Origin: Clostridium sp. DSM 17811
GTDB taxonomy: Bacteria; Bacillota; Clostridia; Clostridiales; Clostridiaceae
Length of the DNA stretch: 64,000 nt
NCBI RefSeq assembly: GCF_018861905.1
Contig: NZ_JAHLDU010000005.1
Span: forward strand, 62,001 to 126,000
Direction of reading: 5' to 3'
The notes under the pieces are model-generated. The model was not told where the DNA came from and searched no databases. It worked only from the letters and a program-made list of their open reading frames with translations. Position numbers and translations under genes: made by a program. This document shows, one piece after another, positions 1-9,441 of this stretch. The stretch's first letter is position 1. Each line of letters opens with the position of its first letter.

Positions 1-2
1 AT

Positions 3-1703
3 AAAAGTATTGATGCCTCAAATAAAATGATTGAAATTATTGAAACACAGGATAAAGCAATTCTTCAGTACATAGCGTTTCAAAATAAGAGTTCAATTGA
101 TACTATTTATAATAGTAATGATGAGCTTTATAAATGGCTCAATGTGGAGAGAAACAATATTACTGAAGTAGGAGAAGAGAATGTAACTAATAAGATAGGG
201 GATGACTATCTTCTGTTTATTAAGTCTTTCTCAAAGCTTCAAGAATACCAAGAGGTACACTCAAGCAATGAAAATATAAGGTTTTATAATTCACGAGTTT
301 CGCCTTTGGCAGTTAAAACTAAAGATGATTTAGTGGTTTTGTCTAATATAAATGAGAAGGCTATGTTTAACGGGAGAAATAACGCTAAAAGTAATGCATT
401 AAATGCTTTGTATCTTATATTGTCAATTTCAACTATAGCTGCAATTATGGGACTAATAATATCTCTTATATACACAAACAGGTTCCTTAAGCCTATATTG
501 TTATTGATGGAAACCATAAAATCAGTTAAAGAAGGAGAAGTTAATAAACAAGCGCCTATAATAAATGATGATGAAATTGGAATGTTAGCTCAAGAATTTA
601 ACAATATGACATGTAGGCTTTATGAATTTGAGCAAAGTACGACTGGGAAGTTGCTTTCAGAGAGAAATAAATCCATTGCTATTGTGAAAAGTATTTTAGA
701 TCCATTGATAGTTCTGGATGCTAGCTATAAAATTCAGTTATTAAATGATTCAGGTGAGAGCATTTTTGGTGTATTAGAACAAAATATAATCAATAGTCAT
801 TTTTTGGAGACCATTGGAAATATGGAGATATATGATTATATCTTTTGTGTGGTAAACAATAAAAATGATAATGATAATGCTGAAAAGGTAATAAGTTTTA
901 AAGTAAATGATAAAACATATTTTTTTAATTTAATAGTTACGGTAGTTAATAATAAAGATAATGAAACTAATGCTATAGTAGTACTTTTAAAAAATATAAC
1001 TGAATATAGGCAACTAGAAAAGGTGCGAACAGATTTTATAGCTACTATTTCTCATGAGTTTAAAACCCCACTTACATCTATTACGATGGGAGTAGGATTA
1101 ATACTTGAAAAGAATGTAGGAACTATAAATGAAAAACAAGAAGAACTTTTGGTTACTATAAAAGAAGAGACTGAAAAGCTTACAGATTTAGTTAGTGATT
1201 TGTTAAGACTATCTAAAATACAATCAGATAAAGCAGCATACAATATAAAGCCGCATTCTATAAATAAGATTATAGGTGAATGTGTTGAAAATTATTTAAT
1301 ACAGGCTAAAAGCAATGGAATTGTTTTAGAAAGTAGTATACGAGAAGAATTGCCAAATGTCATTGTTGATAAAGAAAAGATAACATGGGTATTGAATAAT
1401 TTGGTATCTAATGCATTAAAATATACAAACTCAGGTGGGAAAATTGTTATAGATGCTTTTATATTTGGAGATAAAATGAAAGTTTTTGTTAAAGATAACG
1501 GCACTGGGATTCCTAGAGAATATCATGAGAGAATATTTGAAAGGTTTGTTAAAATAAATGCCTACGATATAGAGTTTCTAAGCTCAGGGATAGGTCTTTC
1601 TATTGCAAAAGGAATTGTAGAGGCACATGGTGGAATAATCTATTGTGAAAGTGAAGTTAATAAGGGAAGTACCTTTATATTTACTTTGCCTGTGGAGAAG
1701 TAA
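3..1703 (+). CDS. Membrane sensor histidine kinase, 5'-truncated by the window edge
   Basis: The frame is open through the window edge upstream of the first ATG at 27, so the true start lies outside. Counting from that ATG: a sensor segment, a transmembrane helix near 128-148, a HAMP domain near 150-205, a PAS-like segment near 218-325, the phosphoacceptor H-box SHEFKTP (His343), the N-box NNLVSNALKYT near 457-467, and ATP-binding DNGTGI (490) and GIGLSIAKG (521). It should autophosphorylate and pass phosphate to a response regulator, which is not downstream here and may be upstream of the window. The N-terminal extracellular sensor is only partly present, so the signal cannot be guessed. Confidence 0.93.
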   Translation, partial: KSIDASNKMIEIIETQDKAILQYIAFQNKSSIDTIYNSNDELYKWLNVERNNITEVGEENVTNKIGDDYLLFIKSFSKLQEYQEVHSSNENIRFYNSRVSPLAVKTKDDLVVLSNINEKAMFNGRNNAKSNALNALYLILSISTIAAIMGLIISLIYTNRFLKPILLLMETIKSVKEGEVNKQAPIINDDEIGMLAQEFNNMTCRLYEFEQSTTGKLLSERNKSIAIVKSILDPLIVLDASYKIQLLNDSGESIFGVLEQNIINSHFLETIGNMEIYDYIFCVVNNKNDNDNAEKVISFKVNDKTYFFNLIVTVVNNKDNETNAIVVLLKNITEYRQLEKVRTDFIATISHEFKTPLTSITMGVGLILEKNVGTINEKQEELLVTIKEETEKLTDLVSDLLRLSKIQSDKAAYNIKPHSINKIIGECVENYLIQAKSNGIVLESSIREELPNVIVDKEKITWVLNNLVSNALKYTNSGGKIVIDAFIFGDKMKVFVKDNGTGIPREYHERIFERFVKINAYDIEFLSSGIGLSIAKGIVEAHGGIIYCESEVNKGSTFIFTLPVEK

Positions 1704-1765
1704 ATTAATGAAACACATTACTTAAAGTTAAATCTAAATAAAATAAAATTAATGGGGTGAGAGCA

Positions 1766-2299
1766 TTGGATAATGAAATTAAAGCTATGCTAGTAAAATT
1801 ATTAGAAACACAGACCAAACTCGAACATGATATAACTGAAATAAAGATAGAATTAAAAAAGGGATCTATAGAGCTTGAGACTATATTGAAAAATGTAAAT
1901 ACAACTGTAGATGGACAAACTTCACATAAAGATCAATATGACATGGTAACTCAGAATGAGAATTCGATAATTTATGAAAGGACGGAATTAATAGAAGCTG
2001 TAACGAATGTCTCCGAAGATGTAAAAGAGATTAAAGAAAGTGTTAATGTGATTTTTATGGAGAAAGTATTAAATGAAATTCGTAAGTTTTATAAACTAAA
2101 TGGCTATGATTTTGTAAAACCAGTGAATATTAATGATTTAATATTATATACAGAATTATCTGAAAACCAAATATCAAAAGTAGTAAAAGAGCTTCTGCTT
2201 AAGAAATATATATTAGAATACTGCTGGATAGACAAAAACGGATGCGAATTTTATCTAAATGATCTTGGAAAACAAAAATTATTGCCAGCGGCATCCTAA
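1766..2299 (+). CDS. Coiled-coil plus winged-helix protein of unknown function
   Basis: About 177 residues. The N-terminal half is charged and helical with heptad-like spacing (coiled coil). Residues near 100-175 look like a winged helix: a helix pair with NDLILYTELSENQISKVVKEL, then a hydrophobic wing. I chose TTG at 1766 because GGGGTGA at 1754-1760 sits at proper distance; a GTG at 1757 lies inside that ribosome site. It follows the kinase by about 60 bp and could be co-transcribed. I do not recognise the family; a DNA- or protein-binding regulatory role is inference. Confidence 0.6.
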   Translation: MDNEIKAMLVKLLETQTKLEHDITEIKIELKKGSIELETILKNVNTTVDGQTSHKDQYDMVTQNENSIIYERTELIEAVTNVSEDVKEIKESVNVIFMEKVLNEIRKFYKLNGYDFVKPVNINDLILYTELSENQISKVVKELLLKKYILEYCWIDKNGCEFYLNDLGKQKLLPAAS

Positions 2300-2468
2300 A
2301 CAAAAGGAATATATAAACAATCTAATAAAATGATAGTTAATAAATTAAGCAAAGATAGACTGAATTTTAGATTGGAGATTACTTATATAAGTCAGTTCTT
2401 TCAACGGACAGGGACATAGTTCTACACACCTCGCCTCCATCAGTAAAACCCTCGACTAATTATGATGT

Positions 2469-2519
2469 ACCCTATAGAGTAGACAGCTAAGAAAAGCCTA
2501 CCATATAGGGTTGTTTTTA
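2469..2519 (+). terminator. Candidate intrinsic terminator
   Basis: ACCCTATA (2469-2476) pairs with TATAGGGT (2504-2511), followed by a T-rich run to 2519. The loop is long (27 nt), so the call is moderate. The rest of 2300-2554 shows no gene. Confidence 0.45.
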
Positions 2520-2554
2520 TGTATAATAAAATAAATAAACTTAGAGGTGAATAA

Positions 2555-2716
2555 ATGAGTATTAAAATTTTTATGTCAGAAAATGAAAAAGGAAAGCTTC
2601 TAAGATTAATATTTGAAGAACACGGTTTTGATATAACTTATTTATTTTATGGATTTTACACCAAGATACAATATATTGAGGAAGGTTTTCTTGTATCAGA
2701 AAAGATAGGAAGTTAG
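2555..2716 (+). CDS. Small ORF of 53 residues, unknown
   Basis: ATG at 2555 is preceded by AGAGGTGA (2543-2550), a plausible ribosome site. The peptide starts MSIKIFMSENEKGKLLRL and has no membrane segment or recognised domain. It could be a real small protein or the 5' end of a decayed gene. An opposing hydrophobic frame (2571-2828, minus) has a poorer start. The following 2717-2963 holds no supported gene. Confidence 0.3.
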   Translation: MSIKIFMSENEKGKLLRLIFEEHGFDITYLFYGFYTKIQYIEEGFLVSEKIGS

Positions 2717-2963
2717 CGGTGAGCAAATAAATGGAATAGCCTTGAATATTTTGCAAAACCAATAAAAACTCAATAAAAAATATAAAACAAACAATTTGAA
2801 ATATTAAATATGACACTTTGTTTGACAACGGTTCCTTTGTATACTCAGCTCCATTTCCATCCTATTTATCATATTTATATATCCAGTTATATTTTCATCT
2901 AGCCACTTCAAGCTACAATTAAACCTAGTGTTTACAATGATATACGCCAAATAATCTAAATAT

Positions 2964-3611
2964 TTAACGTATATACATAAGATAATTGAACATCATCCAA
3001 AAGTGACAAAAACTACCTAAAATTATAAATACATGGAATATTTCATGGAAACCGAACCAAGGTATATTGAAATTAGGCTTTTTTAATCCATAAATGATAC
3101 CGCCAATGCTATAAAAAATTCCTCCTAAAACGAGCCAGAAAAGACCACCTATAGGTATAGTTTTAATCATTGGATGAAATGCAATTATAATCACCCAACC
3201 CATTAATACATATAGTATAGTCGATACAGTTCTTGATTTTCCCGTCGATATAGATTTCCATATAATACCTATTATAGCCAAACCCCATATAACTCCAAAC
3301 ATACTCCATCCCCACCCGCCTCTTAAAGGTATTAATGCAATCGGAGTATATGTACCCGCAATTAAAAGATATATTGCCATATGGTCAAAATATCTAAATA
3401 CTTTCTGAACTTTAGAACCTACTGGTAACATATGATATAAGGAACTCATTGTATAAAGTAATACTAATGTTGCTCCAAAAATTGAAAATGAAACTATATG
3501 CCAAGCCGTAGCTTTTAGAGACGAAAATACAACTAATAATACAAGTGCAGCTATAGCGAGTACCCCGCCCACAATATGTATTATTCCACTTACTCTAGTT
3601 TTGGAAATCAT
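2964..3611 (-). CDS. hlyIII: Hemolysin III (PAQR/YqfA) family membrane protein
   Basis: 215 residues with about seven transmembrane helices, the normal length. PAQR family motifs are visible: SSLYHML near 70, DHMAIYLLIAGTYTP near 90-104, and the C-terminal HEIFHVFIILGSFCHF. The His and Asp residues in these motifs match the metal site of PAQR receptors. The bacterial members' role is uncertain; membrane-lipid homeostasis is often suggested. It is a single gene facing left; its upstream region carries a GGTACC inverted repeat that could be an operator. Confidence 0.9.
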   Translation of the reverse strand: MISKTRVSGIIHIVGGVLAIAALVLLVVFSSLKATAWHIVSFSIFGATLVLLYTMSSLYHMLPVGSKVQKVFRYFDHMAIYLLIAGTYTPIALIPLRGGWGWSMFGVIWGLAIIGIIWKSISTGKSRTVSTILYVLMGWVIIIAFHPMIKTIPIGGLFWLVLGGIFYSIGGIIYGLKKPNFNIPWFGFHEIFHVFIILGSFCHFWMMFNYLMYIR

Positions 3612-3755
3612 TTAATCAACTCCTTTTTAGCTTTTTCTCATTAATTTGTGATATATGTATATGTTAAATTACTTTTAATTATGAAATTCTCAGATTCATC
3701 CTTTCGTTTTATTGTTTGGTTCTCCGTTAAATTAATCCTTTACTATGTAACTGCC

Positions 3756-3781
3756 GGTACCAAATTTATGGTTATGGTACC
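3756..3781. promoter_or_regulatory. Inverted repeat GGTACC-N14-GGTACC upstream of hlyIII
   Basis: GGTACC at 3756-3761 and again at 3776-3781, separated by 14 bp, between the divergently oriented hlyIII and tetR remnant. It shares the GGTAC core of the TetR operators at 3916-3943 and 11887-11914 but lacks their TGTA/TACA arms. A regulatory role is inference. The rest of 3612-3875 shows no gene. Confidence 0.35.
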
Positions 3782-3887
3782 AGTATAATTACTATAATTG
3801 TTTTTGTCAATACATGAAACGTCAGCTGAGGCAAGACAACATAAGAAAATAAAAAAGCTAAATTTTATCTTTTTATAATTTTATGTA

Positions 3888-3943
3888 TTGACAAAAGAAC
3901 TTCTAGTAAATACAATGGTACTGTAAACGCGAATACAGTACCA
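3888..3943 (+). promoter_or_regulatory. SigA-type promoter with TetR operator (left copy)
   Basis: TTGACA at 3888-3893, 17-bp spacer, TACAAT at 3911-3916. Overlapping the -10 end is a perfect 10-bp inverted repeat, TGGTACTGTA (3916-3925) and TACAGTACCA (3934-3943), with an 8-bp centre. The placement predicts repression by a TetR dimer. The same site precedes the intact tetR. Confidence 0.75.
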
Positions 3944-3971
3944 AAGATACTAAATGGAGGAATGTAATCAT

Positions 3972-4234
3972 ATGGAGAAAGATATATATCTAAAAACTTT
4001 AAAACTTTTTGCAAGCAAAGGATCTCGATTTACGACTGAAGATTTGGAAAGAGAACTCGGTACGAGTAAACGTAAGATTTATTCTTATTTTTCTACCAAT
4101 AAATGCTGAACGAAACCCTAAAAAAGCTTTTAGACTATGAATTTCTTGCCAAGAGGTAGGTCAGCTTTGATTCTGCACTCAAAGCAATGAATAATATTAT
4201 TTTACATGGCTTAATTAAAAGAGAGGATAATTAA
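3972..4234 (+). pseudogene. tetR pseudogene (internal deletion)
   Basis: The first 43 codons match the intact TetR at 11943 almost exactly, including the HTH, with changes such as LARELGTSKRT to LERELGTSKRK. A deletion of about 300 bp then joins codon ~44 to the C-terminal part out of frame, giving TGA at 4107-4109. The remaining 3' sequence to 4234 still aligns with the end of the intact gene. Any product would be a lone HTH segment without the ligand and dimer domain, so the gene is presumably dead. Confidence 0.88.
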
Positions 4235-4237
4235 ATT

Positions 4238-4459
4238 ATGCATAAAGACAAAATTATTATAATAAATGGGTTTAACAACAATGTGCATGCATTGGTTCTA
4301 AAAATAAAAACAAGGGGTAACGAAGTTAAAGATATGAGCTTCTTCGACTATGAGTATTTTGGGAAGGTATGGCAGTACAAATTAATAAATTATATGATTA
4401 GTAAAAACTCAGAGAAAAGAGCAAAGTACTTAAAATTGTTCAAAGATTATCCTAGTTGA
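4238..4459 (+). CDS. Small hypothetical protein downstream of tetR remnant
   Basis: 73 residues starting [24 protein letters not shown] at 4222-4226 may serve as its ribosome site. The first dozen codons are duplicated after the intact tetR (12513 onward), where the frame soon diverges and ends. It may therefore be the N-terminal part of an older TetR-linked gene. No domain is recognised. Confidence 0.4.
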   Translation: MHKDKIIIINGFNNNVHALVLKIKTRGNEVKDMSFFDYEYFGKVWQYKLINYMISKNSEKRAKYLKLFKDYPS

Positions 4460-4483
4460 TTTTATATAAATGTCAAATTAAGA

Positions 4484-4735
4484 ATGGAAAGAGCAAGAGG
4501 TTCAGTAAGACATATCGGTAGATATTTAGCAAGGTCTGCAATAGCAAAATGTAGAATACATAGTTATGATGGGGAAAATGTACCGTTTTGGTATAAGAGC
4601 CATGAAAATAATGAGAGAGTAGAAGAAACAGTTACAGCACAAGTATTTATAGGTAGATTATTAATGATTATCAATTTTTCCAAAGATCCGAGAAAGTGTT
4701 TAAAATGTGATTCAGATATGATAATTAAGAGGTGA
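4484..4735 (+). pseudogene. IS91-type (Y2) transposase remnant
   Basis: The reading frame contains HIGRYLARSAIAKCRI, DGENVPFWYKSH and VFIGRL. This arrangement is typical of the C-terminal half of IS91/IS801-family transposases, where a GRYLARPPIAxxRI-like block is followed by VTFWYKDH-like residues. It then jumps to KDPRKCLKCDSDM, resembling the terminal zinc-ribbon-like PLKCPxCxxxM motif. The N-terminal catalytic part is missing and the middle is deleted, so this is a dead fragment. Its position beside the deleted tetR suggests an element was involved in the rearrangement (inference). Confidence 0.6.
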
Positions 4736-4760
4736 TGCCACACTATTTGTGGAGCATCGC
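4733..4760. repeat. Hairpin at the end of the IS remnant
   Basis: GATGCCACA and TGTGGAGCATC form a short stem directly after the transposase remnant, as expected for a rolling-circle element end or a terminator. The following 4760-4980 has only a 61-residue frame (4749-4934) with no ribosome site and no recognised motif, which I do not call. Confidence 0.35.
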
Positions 4761-4993
4761 TTTAACACTCGACTATTATCGTATTCTAACATCCATAAGA
4801 ATTATATCTGGAAGCATCTTAGGCACTTCAAAATAAATAACAAGTATGACTTGGAAAGGCAAAATACTTTTGTAGTACTATCTGAAAAAGTATATGAAAC
4901 TGGTGAAAAAGTAGAAAGAAATAATGGAAATTGATTTTGCAAGTATTTCTGGAATTGCAATATTTAATTATTAGTTTTGAGGAGGATTTATGA

Positions 4994-7900
4994 ATGAAAA
5001 TTACAGAGCTTTGCGTTAAAAAGCCCCTAGCTGTTCTTATGGTAGTATTGCTCACAGTAGGACTAGGAGTATTGGGTTATTCAAGTCTTGGCGCAGATTT
5101 ATTTCCAGCAATTAATGTGCCTGTGATAACAATAACAACTACATACCCGGGTGCTGGTACAGCAGAAATAGAAACGGATGTGGTTAAACCAGTTGAGGAT
5201 GCAATTTCAGGTATAAGCGGTATTGATACTATAAGCTCAGGATCCGCTGAAGGATATGGTTATACCACCATTATCTTTAAAATGGGAAATGATATGAATA
5301 CCGCATTTTTAGATGTTCAACAAGCCCTGGGGGATATATCAAGTAAACTTCCTACAGATGCAAAAAAACCGATAATAAAAAAATTAGATACAAATGCTAC
5401 CCCTATTATGATGATTTCGGTTTCAAGTTCACTGCCTTACAGTAAATTGTATGACAGTGCAGATAAAATTCAAAAATCACTACAAAAAATTGATGGGGTT
5501 GGTAATGTATCATTAGAGGGTGCAGTTAAAAAGCAACTAATTGTTAAGGTGAATAAAACGCTTTTAGATCAGTATGGGATAGCTGTTAACACTATTGTAG
5601 ATAAACTTCAAAGTGAAAATTTAAATATACCAGCCGGTCAATTTAAACAAGAGAATTCTAATGATAGTATAAAAATTATTGGTCAATTCGAAAACATAAA
5701 AGATGCACAAAAATTACAAATTCCAATGGCAAATGGTGGATCTATAAAACTTAGTGAAATTGCAGATGTAAAATTAGATTATCCACAAGCAACTGAACTC
5801 GTTCGCTTTAATGGGAAAAATTCTATAGGTATATTTGTTCAAAAACAAAGTGATGCTAATATAGTTGTAACAGCTAAAGCTGTACAAAAACAGCTGGATG
5901 TTTTGAAAAAAGCTTTTCCAACTGGAATAAATGTAGCGGTAACATCCGATTCATCAACCTTTATAAACTCTTCACTTAAACAAGTTAAAATCGGTCTTAT
6001 GGAGGGTATTATTACAACAATTATAGTGATGTTTCTTTTCCTTAGAAGCATAAGAGCATCTGCAATAATAATTGTTGCAATACCAACCGCTCTTATTGCA
6101 ACATTTTTTATGATGTATGTTTTTAAATTTACCCTTAATATGCTGTCACTACTTGCTTTATCCTTATCCATAGGTATTCTTGTAGATGACTCCATAGTTG
6201 TGCTTGAAAATATTCAAAGACATTTGGCAATGGGAAAATCTCTTATAAGCTCAGTATTAGACGGACGAGGAGAAATAGCAATGGCTGCCATATCTATAAC
6301 TCTATGCGACATAGTTGTGTTTGGACCAATAGCTTTTATGTCAGGTATGGTTGGGGAGTTTTTTAGACAGTTTGGGCTTACAGTAGTTTTTGCTGCTTTA
6401 TTTTCCTTAATTGTTTCATTTACAGTTACTCCAATGCTTGCTTCAAAAGTATTAAAGGAAATAGGTAATGGGGACGAAAATAATGTTAACAAATCTAAGA
6501 AAAAAGGAATATTTGAAAAATTAACTAATAAATTCGATACTTTTTATAAAAAATTTCTTTTATTTGCTCTGGATAATAGATGGAAGATGGTAGCTATGGT
6601 AACTTTATTAATAATACTTAGCACAGCATTAATCCCACTTAAATTAATTACTACTGAACTTACACCTAAAACAGATCAGAGTAAATTTACAGTTAATTTG
6701 TCATTATCACCAAGTAGTGACGTTAAACTTACAGATATAAAAGTTAAAGAGGTAGAAGCTCATTTAAAGAGCCTAAAAGAAGTTAATACTTATTTTACTA
6801 TTGTTGGCATTAACGGTGATGAAGCTTCAGCGGAAATTAATGTTGTTTTATACCCTAAAAAACAAAGAGAAAAAGACCAAGCTCAAATTACATCTGAGAT
6901 GCGTGAGTGGAGCAAAACGCTTACCGGAGTTGATATATCTATAAATGAACCTGGTGTTCTGAGTTCTGGAGGTGGCAATAGTAGTAAGCCTATCGCAATA
7001 AGCATAACTGGTCCTAATTTAGAGGTATTAAAGCAATTGGGTAGTAAAGTTCAGAGTTCAGTACAAGCAGTCTCAGGAACAGCAGATATAAGTAATACTA
7101 TTCAATCAAATGAAAGTCAAATTGCTGTCAAAATCGACAAAATTGCTACTGAGCAATATGGAATTAAACCAAGTGACATATCAAGTGCTCTTAAAGCCAC
7201 TTCAGAGCAAGGGGTATCTGGCGGAGTATTTAGGGAAAATAATGACGAGTATGATGTTATTGTAAAACTTGATAAGGGTCAAATTGTTACAAAATCGGAT
7301 ATATCCACAATAAAAGTAGCTAATTCAAGTGGGCAGCAATATTCCATTGATCAGCTAGCAAAGGTTTATATGTCAGACAGTCCCCAGCAAATATTAAGAA
7401 AAAATAGAAACGAAATGGTTACCATATATTCTAATGCGCAGGGGAGAACTCTTGGAAGTGTTACTGGGGATATTGAAAAAGCAATAAGTAAAATTACACT
7501 TCCAGATGGTTATGAATTAACTTACGGTGGCGATCAAGAGAGCATGAGTGAGTCATTTACTTCGCTTATTCAAGCTTTAGTTATATCAATTTTACTTGTA
7601 TATATGATCTTAGTTGTGTTATATGAATCCTTTTTAACGCCTTTTCTAAGAATGTTATCGCTACCTTGTGGATTAATTGGAGCATTAATAGCATTGGCAA
7701 TTACAGGAAATAGTTTAAATATTATTTCAATGATTGGATTAATAATGCTTGATGGACTAGCTGCTAAAAATGGAACATTATTAATAGATTATACTCTTAC
7801 TCTTACGAAAGCAGGTATACCTCTAAGAGAAGCATTAGTAGAAGCGTGTATTACAAGGTTAAGGCCCATACTAATGACTACCTCAACTATGATAGTTGGA

Positions 7901-8104
7901 ATGTTACCATCAGCCCTTGCTACTGCTGAAGGTAGTGAGTTTAGAGTTGGAATGTCAGTTGCACTAATCGGAGGAATGATTACATCCACAATTCTTTCAC
8001 CAATAATAATTCCAGTGGTATATACATTATTGGATGATATGATGAGGTTCTTTAATATAAAGAAAAGCAAAGCTAATAAAAAAGATGAAGGGGTTACATT
8101 ATGA
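4994..8104 (+). CDS. RND-family efflux permease (AcrB/SwrC-like)
   Basis: 1036 residues, the standard length. One N-terminal helix (about 10-32) is followed by a large extracytoplasmic loop, helices 2-6 (about 335-480), a second large loop, and helices 8-12 (about 855-1010). The RND motif GILVDDSIVVLENIQRH near 395-411 carries the paired Asp of the proton relay. GGAGG at 4981-4985 selects ATG 4994; an ATG at 4990 opens only a nine-codon frame. The stop overlaps the adaptor start by ATGA, so the two are translationally coupled. It should expel drugs, lipids or solvents using the proton gradient; the substrate is not evident. Confidence 0.95.
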   Translation: MKITELCVKKPLAVLMVVLLTVGLGVLGYSSLGADLFPAINVPVITITTTYPGAGTAEIETDVVKPVEDAISGISGIDTISSGSAEGYGYTTIIFKMGNDMNTAFLDVQQALGDISSKLPTDAKKPIIKKLDTNATPIMMISVSSSLPYSKLYDSADKIQKSLQKIDGVGNVSLEGAVKKQLIVKVNKTLLDQYGIAVNTIVDKLQSENLNIPAGQFKQENSNDSIKIIGQFENIKDAQKLQIPMANGGSIKLSEIADVKLDYPQATELVRFNGKNSIGIFVQKQSDANIVVTAKAVQKQLDVLKKAFPTGINVAVTSDSSTFINSSLKQVKIGLMEGIITTIIVMFLFLRSIRASAIIIVAIPTALIATFFMMYVFKFTLNMLSLLALSLSIGILVDDSIVVLENIQRHLAMGKSLISSVLDGRGEIAMAAISITLCDIVVFGPIAFMSGMVGEFFRQFGLTVVFAALFSLIVSFTVTPMLASKVLKEIGNGDENNVNKSKKKGIFEKLTNKFDTFYKKFLLFALDNRWKMVAMVTLLIILSTALIPLKLITTELTPKTDQSKFTVNLSLSPSSDVKLTDIKVKEVEAHLKSLKEVNTYFTIVGINGDEASAEINVVLYPKKQREKDQAQITSEMREWSKTLTGVDISINEPGVLSSGGGNSSKPIAISITGPNLEVLKQLGSKVQSSVQAVSGTADISNTIQSNESQIAVKIDKIATEQYGIKPSDISSALKATSEQGVSGGVFRENNDEYDVIVKLDKGQIVTKSDISTIKVANSSGQQYSIDQLAKVYMSDSPQQILRKNRNEMVTIYSNAQGRTLGSVTGDIEKAISKITLPDGYELTYGGDQESMSESFTSLIQALVISILLVYMILVVLYESFLTPFLRMLSLPCGLIGALIALAITGNSLNIISMIGLIMLDGLAAKNGTLLIDYTLTLTKAGIPLREALVEACITRLRPILMTTSTMIVGMLPSALATAEGSEFRVGMSVALIGGMITSTILSPIIIPVVYTLLDDMMRFFNIKKSKANKKDEGVTL

Positions 8105-9342
8105 TGAAGCTTAAAGGGGTTAAATGGATTTTATTAATAAGTCTAATCGGGAGTATAACTTTAATAGGAACGGGTTGTGGAAGTGAAAGTGTAACGACAA
8201 ATGCAACGTCAAAGAGTGTTAAGGCAACTCCCGTTAGCATGTCTTCAATAACAACAACTACAAGATATGGAAGCAAATTAACAGCTTCTATTGAAACTGT
8301 GGTTACCACTAAAATAGCGGGCAAGGTTAATAGTGTAAATGCAGATGTTGGTCAGAGCGTAAAAAAAGGTGATATTTTATTCACCTTGGATAAATTGGAG
8401 CTTACGGCGCAATATAATGGAGCGAAAGCAACACTCAACACAGCCAATGCAACTCTTGTTAAAACCAGTGATTCAGGTTACCAGCAGCAATTGATACCTG
8501 CAAATTCAACATTAGATACCGCAAAAACCACATATAATGATGCGAAAAATAATTATAATACAATTCAGCAGCAATATAATATAGGAGATTCTGCCAAGAG
8601 CGAACTTGATGCTGCAAAATCGAGGATGGTTAGTGCAGGACTTCAGGTTAGTTCCTCAAGTGATGCTTTAGCACTATTAAAATCAAAAATAGGACCACAA
8701 AGTGATGCTGAGGCTGGAGGTCAAGTTCAGCAGGCCAAGGCATCACTTGATTTAGCACAAATACAAATGGATAATGCTTCTATTACGTCACCTATAAATG
8801 GAGTTATATCTGAGCGAAATGTCGAAGTCGGCGAACTGGTGGCGAGTTCTGTTAATGCATTTACCATAATTGATACAAGTAGCCTGCGCTCTGAAGTAGC
8901 TATGACAGACAAAGATGTTATAAAGGTAAAAGTAAATCAGAAAATACCTGTGCAAATATCATCTATGAATAATAAAATTGTACAAGGCATAGTAGACACC
9001 ATAAGTCCTTCAGCAGATGCTAAAACACAATTGTATACAGTAAAGGTTAAGATAGAGAATAGTGATAATTTGTTAAAACCAGGAATGATAGTAAGAGTTG
9101 AGTTTCCAGATGTGGTAAAAACAGATATAAATGTTGTGCCAAATGGAGCAATATTTACAGAAAATAGTGTGCAATATGTATATATAGTTGAGGCTAATAA
9201 ACTAAAAAAGAAACAAGTAGTTGTGGGAATATCAAATACGCTGCAAACTGAGATTGTCAGTGGTATAAAACTTGGTGATCAAGTAATAACTGAGGGTCAA
9301 AGCTTCTTAAATGAAGGCCAGAAAGTAAAAATTGTAAAATAA
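8101..9342 (+). CDS. RND efflux adaptor (membrane fusion lipoprotein)
   Basis: 413 residues. The signal peptide ends in a lipobox, LIGTGC, with Cys26 as the lipidated residue, so the protein sits on the outer face of the membrane. A lipoyl-like half domain lies near 60-95 (KIAGKVNSVNADVGQSVKKGD). A long helical hairpin spans about 100-225, the second lipoyl half (ASITSPINGVISERNVEVGE) about 232-260, and beta-barrel domains follow. It overlaps the permease by 4 bp. In a single-membrane cell the adaptor has no TolC to contact; the next gene encodes a wall-anchored protein that may matter here. Confidence 0.93.
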   Translation: MMKLKGVKWILLISLIGSITLIGTGCGSESVTTNATSKSVKATPVSMSSITTTTRYGSKLTASIETVVTTKIAGKVNSVNADVGQSVKKGDILFTLDKLELTAQYNGAKATLNTANATLVKTSDSGYQQQLIPANSTLDTAKTTYNDAKNNYNTIQQQYNIGDSAKSELDAAKSRMVSAGLQVSSSSDALALLKSKIGPQSDAEAGGQVQQAKASLDLAQIQMDNASITSPINGVISERNVEVGELVASSVNAFTIIDTSSLRSEVAMTDKDVIKVKVNQKIPVQISSMNNKIVQGIVDTISPSADAKTQLYTVKVKIENSDNLLKPGMIVRVEFPDVVKTDINVVPNGAIFTENSVQYVYIVEANKLKKKQVVVGISNTLQTEIVSGIKLGDQVITEGQSFLNEGQKVKIVK

Positions 9343-9441
9343 ATGTATATTACTACAACTGCAATTCGATTTGCTGAGAGATTCCAAACTGATTTTATTT
9401 AAAGGGACTAAAAAGTAATAAATAAAAAGGATGGTAGAAAA

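Larger units (their letters stand above)
3875..4270 (+). repeat. Direct repeat, left copy (promoter, operator, tetR remnant)
   Basis: Near-identical to 11846-12548 on the same strand, except for an internal deletion of about 300 bp inside the tetR reading frame. The shared part runs from the -35 region through the start of a small downstream ORF. Together the two copies bracket the RND efflux block. Confidence 0.85.

Noticed and set aside
2571-2828. 85-residue hydrophobic frame on the minus strand
   Set aside because: It needs a TTG start with a tightly spaced ribosome site, overlaps a better-started small ORF, and has no recognisable domain.
2804-2963. Minus-strand open frame downstream of hlyIII (contains LAYIIVNTRFNCSLKWLDEN)
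   Set aside because: It has no start codon of its own and runs out of the hlyIII 3' end in another frame. It may be a gene relic, but no family could be recognised.
4484-4735. Intact transposase
   Set aside because: Only C-terminal blocks remain, with an internal deletion; no catalytic domain.
4749-4934. 61-residue frame after the IS remnant
   Set aside because: No ribosome site and no family resemblance; it follows the hairpin at the element end and looks like chance.
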